Origin: Clostridium sp.
Lineage (GTDB): Bacteria; Bacillota; Clostridia; Lachnospirales; Lachnospiraceae
Length of the DNA stretch: 64,000 bases
Direction of reading: 5' to 3'
Assembly (NCBI GenBank): GCA_023664605.1
Contig: JAMPFF010000002.1
Coordinates: forward strand, 62,001 to 126,000
Positions 1 through 8,125 of this stretch are shown piece after piece. How positions within the stretch are numbered: the first letter of the stretch is position 1; the number at the start of each line of letters is the position of its first letter. Position numbers and translations under genes: made by a program. Below the pieces are notes generated by a model that was not told the DNA's origin, did not search any database, and saw only the letters and a list, made by a program, of their open reading frames with translations.

Positions 1-1
1 C

Positions 2-559
2 TATATAAAAGATGCCATATTACAGGGAAACAGCCGCTGCTGGAGCAAGCTTTACCGCAAAGAGGCAGTAAAAGGAACGCGTTTTCGGACGCAGCTATCC
101 ATCGGAGAGGACATGCTGTTTTTAGTGGATATGTTAGCGACTGCCAGGAAGATTGTGGAGATATCCTATCAGGGATATGGTTATTTTCAAAATCCGGGCG
201 GCGCCATTGCCCGTTCATTTAGGCCGGGATATATGGACCAGATTACCTGCTGGGAACTGGTAAGGAACGCTGTCACGGATAGAAAAGCAGAACATAAACT
301 GTATGTGCAGACGACAACACATTTAATAATAGGTGTTATGCTTACGGCGGGCAAGATAGCAGCGCTGTCATATAGAGAGAGGCAGGCTTACAGCGGGTAT
401 GTTGATATCTGCCGTAAGAAGCTGAAAGAAGCGTTGTCGGTGGCGGGCGCATACACCGGATTATCGGCAGGGTATAAGGTGAAAACAAAACTATTTGTCC
501 GGATGCCGAACTTATATATGTGGCTGTATCATATCAGAATGATAGGTGGACGCCGGTAA
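2..559 (+). CDS. Glycosyltransferase family 2, C-terminal part (5' end outside window)
   Basis: The open frame runs in from the left edge and stops with TAA at 557-559, so only about 185 C-terminal residues are visible. The segment WSKLYRKE followed by FRTQLSIGEDMLF is the usual C-terminal half of family 2 glycosyltransferases of the EpsJ/WcaA type, where the ED pair is part of the acceptor or catalytic site. The nucleotide-binding half with the DxD motif is missing because it lies upstream. It would transfer a sugar from a nucleotide donor to a lipid-linked acceptor at the cytoplasmic face. The next gene starts 35 bases after the stop. Donor and acceptor cannot be named. Confidence 0.8.
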   Translation, partial: YIKDAILQGNSRCWSKLYRKEAVKGTRFRTQLSIGEDMLFLVDMLATARKIVEISYQGYGYFQNPGGAIARSFRPGYMDQITCWELVRNAVTDRKAEHKLYVQTTTHLIIGVMLTAGKIAALSYRERQAYSGYVDICRKKLKEALSVAGAYTGLSAGYKVKTKLFVRMPNLYMWLYHIRMIGGRR

Positions 560-572
560 AAAATAAAGCGGC

Positions 573-597
573 AGAGAAAGGCTTGGTTGTAGAAATG
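573..597 (+). promoter_or_regulatory. Unusually spaced ribosome binding site before the GT11 gene
   Basis: AGAGAAAGG ends at 581, 13 bases before the ATG at 595. The bases between read CTTGGTTGTAGAA, close to the leaders at 1531, 10092 and 24961. A TTG at 583 lies in frame exactly four codons before the ATG, so the start is uncertain by four codons. Confidence 0.45.
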
Positions 598-1530
598 ATT
601 ATTATAAGAGCAATGGGAGGGCTGGGAAACCAGCTACAGCAGTATGCTTTATATAAAAAACTGGAATCTGCAGGCAAAGATGTCAGGCTGGATGTTTCAT
701 GGTTTGATAATATTGCCGCACAGGCGGCAAAGTCGGATGCGCTTACGGCCAGGGAGTTGGAGTTAAATGCCTTACAGGGGCTTAGTTATATGCCGGCATC
801 CCGGGAGGAAATCCGCAGTGTTTTAGGGCGGTTATGGGAGGAGCCGGAGAGCGTCTCGCAGAAAATAAAGAGGACGTTTCGTCCGTCGGCGAATCCGGCA
901 TTTATAGAAACCGGAATGTATCATGAGAATATTTTTTCCTATACGGATAAATATTTAGTCGGATACTGGGCCTGTGAAAAGTATTACGCGGATATTCTTC
1001 CTACGCTTCGCCGCGAGATAACGTTTCCGGATTGTCCTGACCCGGTAGTGCGGTCAAAAAACGAGGAAGTGATAAACCGGATGGAGGAAACCATGTCCGT
1101 CAGTATGCATATCAGGCGGGGAGATTATCTGGATGACGCCAATAAGCCTCTTTTCGGGAATATCTGTAAAGACACTTATTATGCGAAGGCAATCGCTTAT
1201 ATGAAGGAAAAGTTCGGGAATGTGAAGTTTTATCTGTTTTCGGATGATACCGCCTATGCAAAGGAACATTATCAGGGAAGCGAGTATCAGGTCGTGGACT
1301 GGAACCGGGGAGAAAACAGTTTTTATGATATTTTATTGATGAGCCATTGCAGACACAATATCTGTGCCAACAGCACATTTAGTTTCTGGGGAGCGCGCCT
1401 CAATGCGCATGAGGACAAGATGATGATACGTCCGTCCATCCATAAGAATACGCAGGTCTGCATTCCCGGGCAGATGAAAGAGTTATGGAAAGGCTGGACG
1501 CTAGTAACGCCGCAGGGAGAACTGGTGTAA
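595..1530 (+). CDS. Alpha-1,2-fucosyltransferase family (GT11)
   Basis: A 311-residue protein with the GT11 signatures: MGGLGNQLQQYALYKKL near the N-terminus, HIRRGDYL at about residues 172-179 (the GDP-fucose binding HxRRGDY motif), and NSTFSFWGARLN near residue 259. Length and motif order match bacterial FutC/WbsJ-type enzymes, which move L-fucose from GDP-fucose to O-2 of a galactose-type residue. The start at 595 gives the canonical beginning MIIIRAMGGLGNQ. An open frame continues upstream to 520 but overlaps the preceding gene. The cluster thus probably adds fucose, but no GDP-fucose synthesis genes are in the window. The family is secure; acceptor and linkage are not shown. Confidence 0.9.
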   Translation: MIIIRAMGGLGNQLQQYALYKKLESAGKDVRLDVSWFDNIAAQAAKSDALTARELELNALQGLSYMPASREEIRSVLGRLWEEPESVSQKIKRTFRPSANPAFIETGMYHENIFSYTDKYLVGYWACEKYYADILPTLRREITFPDCPDPVVRSKNEEVINRMEETMSVSMHIRRGDYLDDANKPLFGNICKDTYYAKAIAYMKEKFGNVKFYLFSDDTAYAKEHYQGSEYQVVDWNRGENSFYDILLMSHCRHNICANSTFSFWGARLNAHEDKMMIRPSIHKNTQVCIPGQMKELWKGWTLVTPQGELV

Positions 1531-1554
1531 AGAGAAAGGCATGGTTATATCATG
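1531..1554 (+). promoter_or_regulatory. Unusually spaced ribosome binding site with a 4-codon mini-frame
   Basis: AGAGAAAGG ends at 1539, 12 bases before the ATG at 1552. An ATG at 1541 opens a four-codon frame that ends in a TGA overlapping the real start as ATGA, so it cannot be the gene's own start. This shows directly that the long spacing is used here, or that the mini-frame couples translation to the start. Confidence 0.45.
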
Positions 1555-2598
1555 AAAAGTAAAGCCGGAAAAAAAGCAAAATATAAGATTAGCATTATCG
1601 TACCTGTTTATAATAAAAGTGAGTATCTGGAGGAGTGCATTGACAGTATTTTGTTACAGACATATGAGAATCTGGAACTGCTCTTGGTAGATGATGAATC
1701 TACGGACGGCAGCGCGGCAATCTGTGACAGATATGCCGATACGGATGAGCGCGTCCGCGTGTTCCACCAGCCAAACGGCGGGCCGACGGCGGCGGTTATG
1801 ACCGGTATGCGGGAGGCTTCGGGCGATTATTATCTTTTTATTGACAGCGACGATTATATCAGCGAGGATATGCTGCAAAAAATGGCAGGGCATTTGATTG
1901 GGCAAAAGGGCGAAATTGTCTGCTGTAATCATGTATTGGAAAAACAGAAGAAAACCATTCCGGTGATTGCGCCGGTCAAACCCGGCATATACGAGGGAAA
2001 CAGACTGCAGAAAGAAATTAAGGATGAACTGCTTGGCAATGAAAACCGTATCATACCAATGTCGCGCTGTATGAAGTTATGCGAAAAGTCCGTGTTTGAG
2101 GGAAACGAAAAGTATTACGACACAAAGCTTCGTATGGGGGACGACTTTAATCTGATTTATCCTGCGCTGCTTGCTGCTAAGAGAGTAGTCATTATGGAAC
2201 AGGCGTTATTTTATCATTATCGTTATGTGGAGGATTCTATTGTACACGGATATGACGCGAATATAGCGGATAATATGGAGAGATGGTATCAGGCCATTTT
2301 GCGGATTGTCCGCGATAAGAATATAGCGGGCGGTGAAGAGCGTCTTTTGCGGGAATACTGTTACATGATGATATTTGTTATGAAAAATGAACTGCGTAAT
2401 CCGGATAAGGATTATGTGCAGAAAATCCAGAAGATTTTCGTGAATCCGCAGATACGGGAAAGAATCATAAGCACGCCGGTTTCTATTACAAGCAGGGCTA
2501 ACGCCTTGTTATATCTGGGCATCCAGTATCCTAATAAGACGCTGCTTCACATTCTGCGGATGATTATAAAAAGTTATGACAGACCGAAAAAAGCCTGA
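1552..2598 (+). CDS. Glycosyltransferase family 2
   Basis: A 348-residue GT-A enzyme. The N-terminus has ISIIVPVYNKSEYLEECIDS, VDDE at residues 46-49 binds the nucleotide, and DSDD at 98-101 is the DxD metal site. GDDFNLIYP near residue 196 is the catalytic-side motif typical of EpsJ/CpsJ-type capsule transferases. No membrane segment is evident, so it should work at the inner face of the membrane on a lipid-linked oligosaccharide. It sits between the fucosyltransferase and a pyruvyltransferase-family gene that starts within about 30 bases. Donor sugar unknown. Confidence 0.88.
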   Translation: MKSKAGKKAKYKISIIVPVYNKSEYLEECIDSILLQTYENLELLLVDDESTDGSAAICDRYADTDERVRVFHQPNGGPTAAVMTGMREASGDYYLFIDSDDYISEDMLQKMAGHLIGQKGEIVCCNHVLEKQKKTIPVIAPVKPGIYEGNRLQKEIKDELLGNENRIIPMSRCMKLCEKSVFEGNEKYYDTKLRMGDDFNLIYPALLAAKRVVIMEQALFYHYRYVEDSIVHGYDANIADNMERWYQAILRIVRDKNIAGGEERLLREYCYMMIFVMKNELRNPDKDYVQKIQKIFVNPQIRERIISTPVSITSRANALLYLGIQYPNKTLLHILRMIIKSYDRPKKA

Positions 2599-2624
2599 CG
2601 GATGTGCGCCGGGAGAGAGGCGGA

Positions 2625-3809
2625 GTGATAAGGTTGGATAATCGAATCGTTATGTATCTGCATGGCGGCAGCGGCAATCACGGCTGCGAAGCAATCGTAA
2701 ACAGCACATGCCATATGTTGGAGGAGATTCCCAAACTCCTTGTGACAAACAGCGAAAAAGAGGATAAAAGCTATTCTCTTGCGCCGTTATGTGATATCTT
2801 AGAAGAAAGAAAGATAGCGGAACATTTTTTTGCCCATGTATGGTATTATCTCTGGCGCGCCCTGTTTCATGACCCGGAATCTTTTATGAGATACCGTTTC
2901 CGCAAGGTGCTTGGCAAAAACAGAGCGCCGTTATATATGTCGGTAGGCGGCGATTTATATTGTTATGAACTCTCCAAAAAAGAAGCGATAACGGCTAACA
3001 GCGCATTTTGCCGCGCCGGAGCTAAAACGGTGTTGTGGGGCTGTTCCATCGAGCCGGATTTATTAAAGGAGCCACAAGTCGTTGAAGATATGAAACGCTA
3101 TGCGTTAATAACGCCGCGGGAATCCATAACCGCGCAGGCGTTAAAAGACGCGGGCGTTACGGAAAATGTGAAGTTTTTCCCCGACCCGGCGTTTGCTTTA
3201 AAACCGGAGAAAATATCGCTTCCGGAAACGTTTCAGCAGGGGAAGACAATCGGTATTAACCTAAGCCCTATGATTATTGATTATGAAAAAAAGGAAGGCA
3301 TTACGTTAAGTAATTACAAAAAATTGATAGATTACGTCTTACAGACTTCCGATAACAGCATTGCCCTGATTCCGCATGTGGTATGGCATCATACTGATGA
3401 CAGGCGGACGCTGCAGGAACTTTATAAAGGATATGAGGATAACGAAAGAGTGTTGTTATTTCCCGATATGAACTGTCAGCAGCTAAAGTACGTGATTTCT
3501 CAGTGCAGGGCGTTTATCGGGGCAAGGACCCACGCGACAATCGCAGCCTATTCCAGCCGGGTTCCCACGCTTGTGGTGGGATATTCCGTAAAATCAATCG
3601 GCATTGCCAGGGATTTGTTCGGCAATGAAGAACATTTCGTGCTTCCGGTGCAGACCCTGCAGGAACCCGAAGCGCTTATTCATGCATATGAGTGGCTGAT
3701 GAAAGAGGAGGAGACGGTTCGTAACAGATTAGAGGCCATTATGCCAAAGTATTGTGAAAAGGCGGCAGAGGCGGGAGACGAAATCCGTAAGATATGGGAG
3801 TTGCGCTAA
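2625..3809 (+). CDS. Polysaccharide pyruvyl transferase family protein (CsaB/WcaK-like)
   Basis: About 394 residues. The start MYLHGGSGNHGCEA and the C-terminal FIGARTHATIAAYS, with R and H near residues 301-303, followed by PTLVVGYSVKSIGIA, are diagnostic of the family that adds pyruvate ketals to sugars. Some members act as glycosyltransferases instead. GTG at 2625 is preferred because GGGAGAGAGG ends five bases before it; a GTG at 2604 lies in the same frame but has no such site. A pyruvyl ketal would make the glycan acidic. A second family member is cut by the right window edge at 63488. Family assignment is firm, reaction inferred. Confidence 0.85.
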   Translation: MIRLDNRIVMYLHGGSGNHGCEAIVNSTCHMLEEIPKLLVTNSEKEDKSYSLAPLCDILEERKIAEHFFAHVWYYLWRALFHDPESFMRYRFRKVLGKNRAPLYMSVGGDLYCYELSKKEAITANSAFCRAGAKTVLWGCSIEPDLLKEPQVVEDMKRYALITPRESITAQALKDAGVTENVKFFPDPAFALKPEKISLPETFQQGKTIGINLSPMIIDYEKKEGITLSNYKKLIDYVLQTSDNSIALIPHVVWHHTDDRRTLQELYKGYEDNERVLLFPDMNCQQLKYVISQCRAFIGARTHATIAAYSSRVPTLVVGYSVKSIGIARDLFGNEEHFVLPVQTLQEPEALIHAYEWLMKEEETVRNRLEAIMPKYCEKAAEAGDEIRKIWELR

Positions 3810-3836
3810 TAAGACAGAAAGAGATAAAATAGAAGT

Positions 3837-5384
3837 ATGGGCAGAGTAAAACAGGCGGAAAAGAATATTTTCTTTGGTTATATCAGCAATATTGTGATTC
3901 TGCTTCTGGGATTCTGGCAGAACAGAATTTTTATCAGAGTGCTGGGAGGAACTCTGTTAGGCGTCAACGGCCTGTATACGACGATTTTAGGTATGCTTTC
4001 GCTGGCGGAGTTGGGAATTGGCACGGCGCTCAATTACAGCCTGTATAAACCGGTTGCAGAGCGTAACGAGGAAAAAATCAAGTCCTTTATGCGCCTTTAT
4101 AAAAAGGCATATACCATTATTGCGGTTGTGATTGCGGTGATAGGGCTTTTATTGACGCCGTTTCTGCCATATCTGATTACGGCGGAAAAACGTGGGGATA
4201 TCTCTATCAGAGACTTGACAATATATTATCTGATATTTTTGTTTAATACCGTCAGCACATACTTTGTCGCTTATAAGTATAGTCTTGTCAATGCCGAGCA
4301 GCGAAACTATATCCAGACGACAATTACGACGCTGACGAAGATTGTTACGGTGGCGGCGCAAATTGTTATTTTGTTTACGACCAAAAATTTCCTTTTCTAT
4401 CTGCTGACGCAGGCCGCGGTCGAACTGATACAAAAAATTGCCGTCAGTATCTATTTTAACCGCCTGTATCCGTATCTGCGCGATAAGGATGTAAAGAAAC
4501 TGGAGAAAGCGGAGACGGATACGGTCGTTCAAAAGACCAAGGCAATGATGCTTCATAAAATAGGCGATGTGGCGAGGCTTTCCACGGATGATATTATTAT
4601 TACGTATTATCTTGATTTAAACTGGGTCGGTATCGTACACAACTATAATTATGTGATTACGTATGCCGCAAATTTTATTAATGTCATATTTAATTCCATT
4701 GTTTCCGGATTCGGGAATCTGGTTGCCACAGAGTCTAAGGAAAAACAGTATGGCGTCTTTAAAATCTATCGGTTTGTCGCCTGCTGGCTGTATGGTTTTG
4801 CCGCCGTCGGGTTCTGGCTGTTACTGACGCCGTTTGTTACGGGAATCTGGCTGGATGAAAGCTGGAAGCTTGGACAAACGGTATTGACATTGATTTTGAT
4901 AGATTTATATTTAAAGGGCGGCAGAACGGTTCTTGTCAATTTTAAAATAGCGGCGGGCGTAGTGGAAAAGGACAGATATCTTGCGCTGATTCAGGGCGGC
5001 GTCAATCTGCTTATATCCATTATCGGCATCAAATGGATAGGGCTTGCGGGCGTTTATGTGGGAACCGTTGTTTCGGGCGTTTTAGCTAACCTGATTCAGC
5101 CCGTGATTATTTATCATGATTGCTTTTCTCAGAGTGTCCGGCACTATTTTAAGGATTCTGTCAAATATATTGCCGCCATTCTGGGAATTGTTATAATATT
5201 GATACCTGTAAAAAATGTGGTACTGGCGCGGATGAATCTGCTGACCTTTATTTTGATGGCGGCGGTCATTACCATAGTTTATAATATGGTTTTTATGTGT
5301 TTGTTCCGAAAGACAGACGAGTTTTTATATTTATGGAACTGGATGACGGGAAAAATAAAACGCATAGGAAAGCAAAGAGGATAA
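3837..5384 (+). CDS. wzx: Wzx-type polysaccharide flippase (MATE/MOP superfamily)
   Basis: A 515-residue integral membrane protein with roughly 12-14 hydrophobic segments spread over its length, starting with NIFFGYISNIVILLLGFWQNRIFI, which is the usual opening of Wzx/RfbX flippases. The loop GGTLLGVNGLYTTILGMLSLAELGIGTALNYSLYKPV matches the family's first conserved region. It would translocate undecaprenyl-pyrophosphate-linked repeat units across the cytoplasmic membrane. The Wzy-like gene at 6545 lies two genes downstream, consistent with a Wzx/Wzy-dependent pathway. It is the only MOP-type flippase here, yet two ABC exporters of the PglK type are also encoded (14453 and 40286). Confidence 0.9.
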   Translation: MGRVKQAEKNIFFGYISNIVILLLGFWQNRIFIRVLGGTLLGVNGLYTTILGMLSLAELGIGTALNYSLYKPVAERNEEKIKSFMRLYKKAYTIIAVVIAVIGLLLTPFLPYLITAEKRGDISIRDLTIYYLIFLFNTVSTYFVAYKYSLVNAEQRNYIQTTITTLTKIVTVAAQIVILFTTKNFLFYLLTQAAVELIQKIAVSIYFNRLYPYLRDKDVKKLEKAETDTVVQKTKAMMLHKIGDVARLSTDDIIITYYLDLNWVGIVHNYNYVITYAANFINVIFNSIVSGFGNLVATESKEKQYGVFKIYRFVACWLYGFAAVGFWLLLTPFVTGIWLDESWKLGQTVLTLILIDLYLKGGRTVLVNFKIAAGVVEKDRYLALIQGGVNLLISIIGIKWIGLAGVYVGTVVSGVLANLIQPVIIYHDCFSQSVRHYFKDSVKYIAAILGIVIILIPVKNVVLARMNLLTFILMAAVITIVYNMVFMCLFRKTDEFLYLWNWMTGKIKRIGKQRG

Positions 5385-5387
5385 ATC

Positions 5388-6527
5388 ATGCAGGAAAAGG
5401 AACCGGCAAAAGTAAAAATGATAAGCGCGGGCAGAGCGGAGATGATAGTGGCGGCGTGCGAGGATATACTGTCTTATGGCGTGTGGGATGGAAAGACCAG
5501 AGTGAAAAAATGGGTAAGAAAATATGTACTCAGACAGCAGACGGCGCCGCAGGATTTGATTTTCTGGCCGACGGGGCTTTTGGCGGCGGGGTTGTGGCAC
5601 TGCAGACAGGAACTTCTGGCGGCGGAAACGGATACCTTTCTTTTACAAAGTATAGAAGCGTCTCTGGCGGCTTATTTTGAAAGATGGAATAAAAAGAAAC
5701 ATCCGTTATTTTATCTGGACGATTTACTGGCGGGAGAGGTATTCCTTGCCATTTATGAAGAGTATGAAAAGGGCGGAAAGGAAAACGGCATTATCAATGC
5801 GCAAAATAAAGAGCAGTACCGCGCGGCAATCGAAAAGATGGCGGAATATGCGTTTTCTTATCCGACAGATGAAATCGGAAGCTTTCCTTACCGCGCCAAT
5901 CAGAAAAACGGGCATATTTTTGTGGATTCCATCGGTTTAACCAGTCCGTTTTTATATGAGTACGGGAGTTTTTATGGAAAAGACGAGGGCATGGAGCTTG
6001 CGGTGAAGCAGGTGGCAAATGTGCTTGCTTACGGCATTGACGCCGCAACGGGGCTTCCTTACCATGGTTATGATATGACGACGGGAGATAAATATGGAAT
6101 TATCGGCTGGGGACGTGCGGTCGGCTGGCTGCTTCGGGGTATGTTAGGCTGTATGACAACGGTTTACGGGGCAGAACGGTTAAGAGAGTCCTATTCTGAA
6201 TTAATAGACGCTTCTCTCATCTGGCAGCGTAAAGACGGCTATTTTTCATGGCAGTTACAGGCGGTGGAGGGACCGGTCGATACATCCGCTACCGCGATGA
6301 TATGTCTTGCCTTGCAGGAGGGCTTAAAGACGAGAATGCTGCAGGGAGAAAATTATCGGGAGGCTCTGGATAAAGGCGTCCGCGCATTGCAAAAATCAAC
6401 GAGAAACGGAAGAATATATGACTGCCTCGGGGAATGTGAGGGATTTGCTAGATATCCACAGGATTACGGGGCATATCCGTGGTCGTTAGGCGTGGCGTTA
6501 TTATTGGATGATATGGCGGGTTCATAA
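5388..6527 (+). CDS. GH88/GH105-like six-hairpin glycoside hydrolase or related (alpha/alpha)6-barrel protein
   Basis: A 379-residue protein without signal peptide or membrane segment, so probably cytoplasmic. Features that recall unsaturated glucuronyl/rhamnogalacturonyl hydrolases (YteR/UGL) are YLDDLLAGE near residue 110, FVDSIGLTSPFLYEYG around 180-190, the aromatic/Gly stretch GIIGWGRAVGWLLRGM around 240, and DTSATAMICLALQEG near 303. AGAGG precedes the ATG by seven bases. A hydrolase inside an assembly block could trim intermediates, or the fold may have another role. The true GH105 consensus is only partly met, so the enzyme activity is uncertain. Confidence 0.65.
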   Translation: MQEKEPAKVKMISAGRAEMIVAACEDILSYGVWDGKTRVKKWVRKYVLRQQTAPQDLIFWPTGLLAAGLWHCRQELLAAETDTFLLQSIEASLAAYFERWNKKKHPLFYLDDLLAGEVFLAIYEEYEKGGKENGIINAQNKEQYRAAIEKMAEYAFSYPTDEIGSFPYRANQKNGHIFVDSIGLTSPFLYEYGSFYGKDEGMELAVKQVANVLAYGIDAATGLPYHGYDMTTGDKYGIIGWGRAVGWLLRGMLGCMTTVYGAERLRESYSELIDASLIWQRKDGYFSWQLQAVEGPVDTSATAMICLALQEGLKTRMLQGENYREALDKGVRALQKSTRNGRIYDCLGECEGFARYPQDYGAYPWSLGVALLLDDMAGS

Positions 6528-6544
6528 GAGACGGGGGATTGCAT

Positions 6545-8125
6545 ATGGAAAAGGAAAAGAAATTAACATTGGAAGAAGCCCTGTATTTCGGATTCTTTAT
6601 TCTGTTATCCATTGTGAAAGGCCTTGGATTTTATGACGGACAGAAAGTCTTTCTCTTACTTATCATACCGGCCTTTTTTTTGGTATTGCTGAAAATATTC
6701 ATATCTCCCTATACCGGCCGTCAATGGTTTATGCAGATTGTGCTGCTGCTTTTGATGATGACGGTTTACTATCGTTCCGGGGAAAAGGGCATTCTCTTTA
6801 TGATGTTTACGATACTGGGCATGAAAAATATTTCCGTTAAAAAAACGTTGTATATTGGTCTGCGGGTCTGGGCGGTATGCGCTGTTATTTTAAGCGTCAT
6901 TTCTTTTCCCAGGCTGGAAGATACGATATACCGTGTGCATGAGAAGCTGGGAATGGGTCATATTTTCCGCTGGAGCCTGGGATTTACGCATCCTAATATT
7001 TTACACATTACGTATCTTGTTCTGTGCGCTTTTATCATATACGAACTGTCGGAGCGGTATCGCTTTAAGGCATTTTTGCTTTTGATGGCCGGCAATGTGC
7101 TGGTATTTTTATATTCTATCAGTTTTACGGGATTTGCAATTACTGCGGCCTTGTTAGTCGGAGAATTATATGTGGCATTCCGGCCGAGATTTTGTTTTGT
7201 GGAAAAGGCGGCGGTTAATCTGGTTTTACCGTTTTGCTTGTTGATTTCTTTTTTATTGCCGCTTCCGTTTGTTATGGATAGTACGTCAAAACTGCACCAA
7301 CTGAACTTTTTGTTAAATACCAGACTCTGGCTGGCCAGACAGTATCTTGTGCCGGAGTGCATGAGTCTTTTCGGCCTGCGGATGGCGGATTTGCCGCAGG
7401 GAACGCTGGCGATTGACAACTCCTATGTATGGGGGCTTATCAATTACGGTATCATACCGTTTGGGCTGTTGATGATTGCGTATCTGGCATTGACGGTTGA
7501 CTACAGCCGGAAACAGAAGACAAGGGAACTTGTTATCATCATTGCCTTTCTGGCGGCAGGCTATACGGAACCGTTATTATTCAATACCTCTTTTAAAAAC
7601 ATTACGCTTGTTTTTTTGGGAGAATTTCTTTTCCGGCAGAAGGAGGGAGCGGAGGAATATTCGCTGATGCCGGGATTGCGGCAGAAGATGGAAATGCTTT
7701 TTGAAAAATGTTATGAGAAAACGCTTCAATGGCAGTGGGTGAGGCCGGAGCCTTACCGATGGGTAAAAGGACTGTGGAAAACGCACAAAAAACAGATGGC
7801 AGCCGGTATCGGTATCGGTATGGCGTTTGGACTTATTTTATGCGCCGTGCTGTATAAGGAACCGAAAGGCTATGTTGTACAAAGATTTTATACCGACGGT
7901 TTATATGAAACATCGGTTTATTTAGAGAGTGAGCAGGATGCCGATTATGCAGGATACCGCGTTATGAATTATCTGGATGCGGATACGCCGATGCAGATTG
8001 TGGACGGAAAGGCGGTTACCTTGGAGACCGTCAGGTATTATACAGGCAGTGTGTTAATAGGCGCGCTTGCAGGATACCTGCTTTGTGTGGGAACGATACT
8101 TTTAACGGACAGGGAGAGGCAATGA
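6545..8125 (+). CDS. wzy: Wzy-like O-antigen/capsule polymerase
   Basis: About 526 residues, largely hydrophobic, with around ten predicted membrane segments in the first 400 residues. A further single helix (IGIGMAFGLILCAVLY) precedes a polar, probably extracytoplasmic stretch of about 70 residues and a last membrane helix near the C-terminus. Weak sequence conservation is normal for Wzy. The assignment rests on topology, the HPNILHITYLVLCA region after helix five, and the position next to a Wzx and many transferases. ATG 6545 has GGGGGA six bases upstream; a TTG at 6539 is less likely. The tail helix with a periplasm-like domain is longer than in many Wzy proteins and might interact with a chain-length regulator. 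Confidence 0.7.
   Translation: MEKEKKLTLEEALYFGFFILLSIVKGLGFYDGQKVFLLLIIPAFFLVLLKIFISPYTGRQWFMQIVLLLLMMTVYYRSGEKGILFMMFTILGMKNISVKKTLYIGLRVWAVCAVILSVISFPRLEDTIYRVHEKLGMGHIFRWSLGFTHPNILHITYLVLCAFIIYELSERYRFKAFLLLMAGNVLVFLYSISFTGFAITAALLVGELYVAFRPRFCFVEKAAVNLVLPFCLLISFLLPLPFVMDSTSKLHQLNFLLNTRLWLARQYLVPECMSLFGLRMADLPQGTLAIDNSYVWGLINYGIIPFGLLMIAYLALTVDYSRKQKTRELVIIIAFLAAGYTEPLLFNTSFKNITLVFLGEFLFRQKEGAEEYSLMPGLRQKMEMLFEKCYEKTLQWQWVRPEPYRWVKGLWKTHKKQMAAGIGIGMAFGLILCAVLYKEPKGYVVQRFYTDGLYETSVYLESEQDADYAGYRVMNYLDADTPMQIVDGKAVTLETVRYYTGSVLIGALAGYLLCVGTILLTDRERQ

Noticed and set aside
1054-1378. Open frames on the minus strand inside the fucosyltransferase gene, and many similar minus-strand frames over the window
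   Set aside because: They lie opposite clearly coding genes, have no ribosome binding sites and no family motifs; they follow from codon bias of the + strand genes.
5297-5940. Frames of 127 and 87 codons overlapping the Wzx end and the hydrolase gene
   Set aside because: Composition is Gly/Arg/Ser-rich as expected for a shifted frame of the real genes, and both neighbours are intact.
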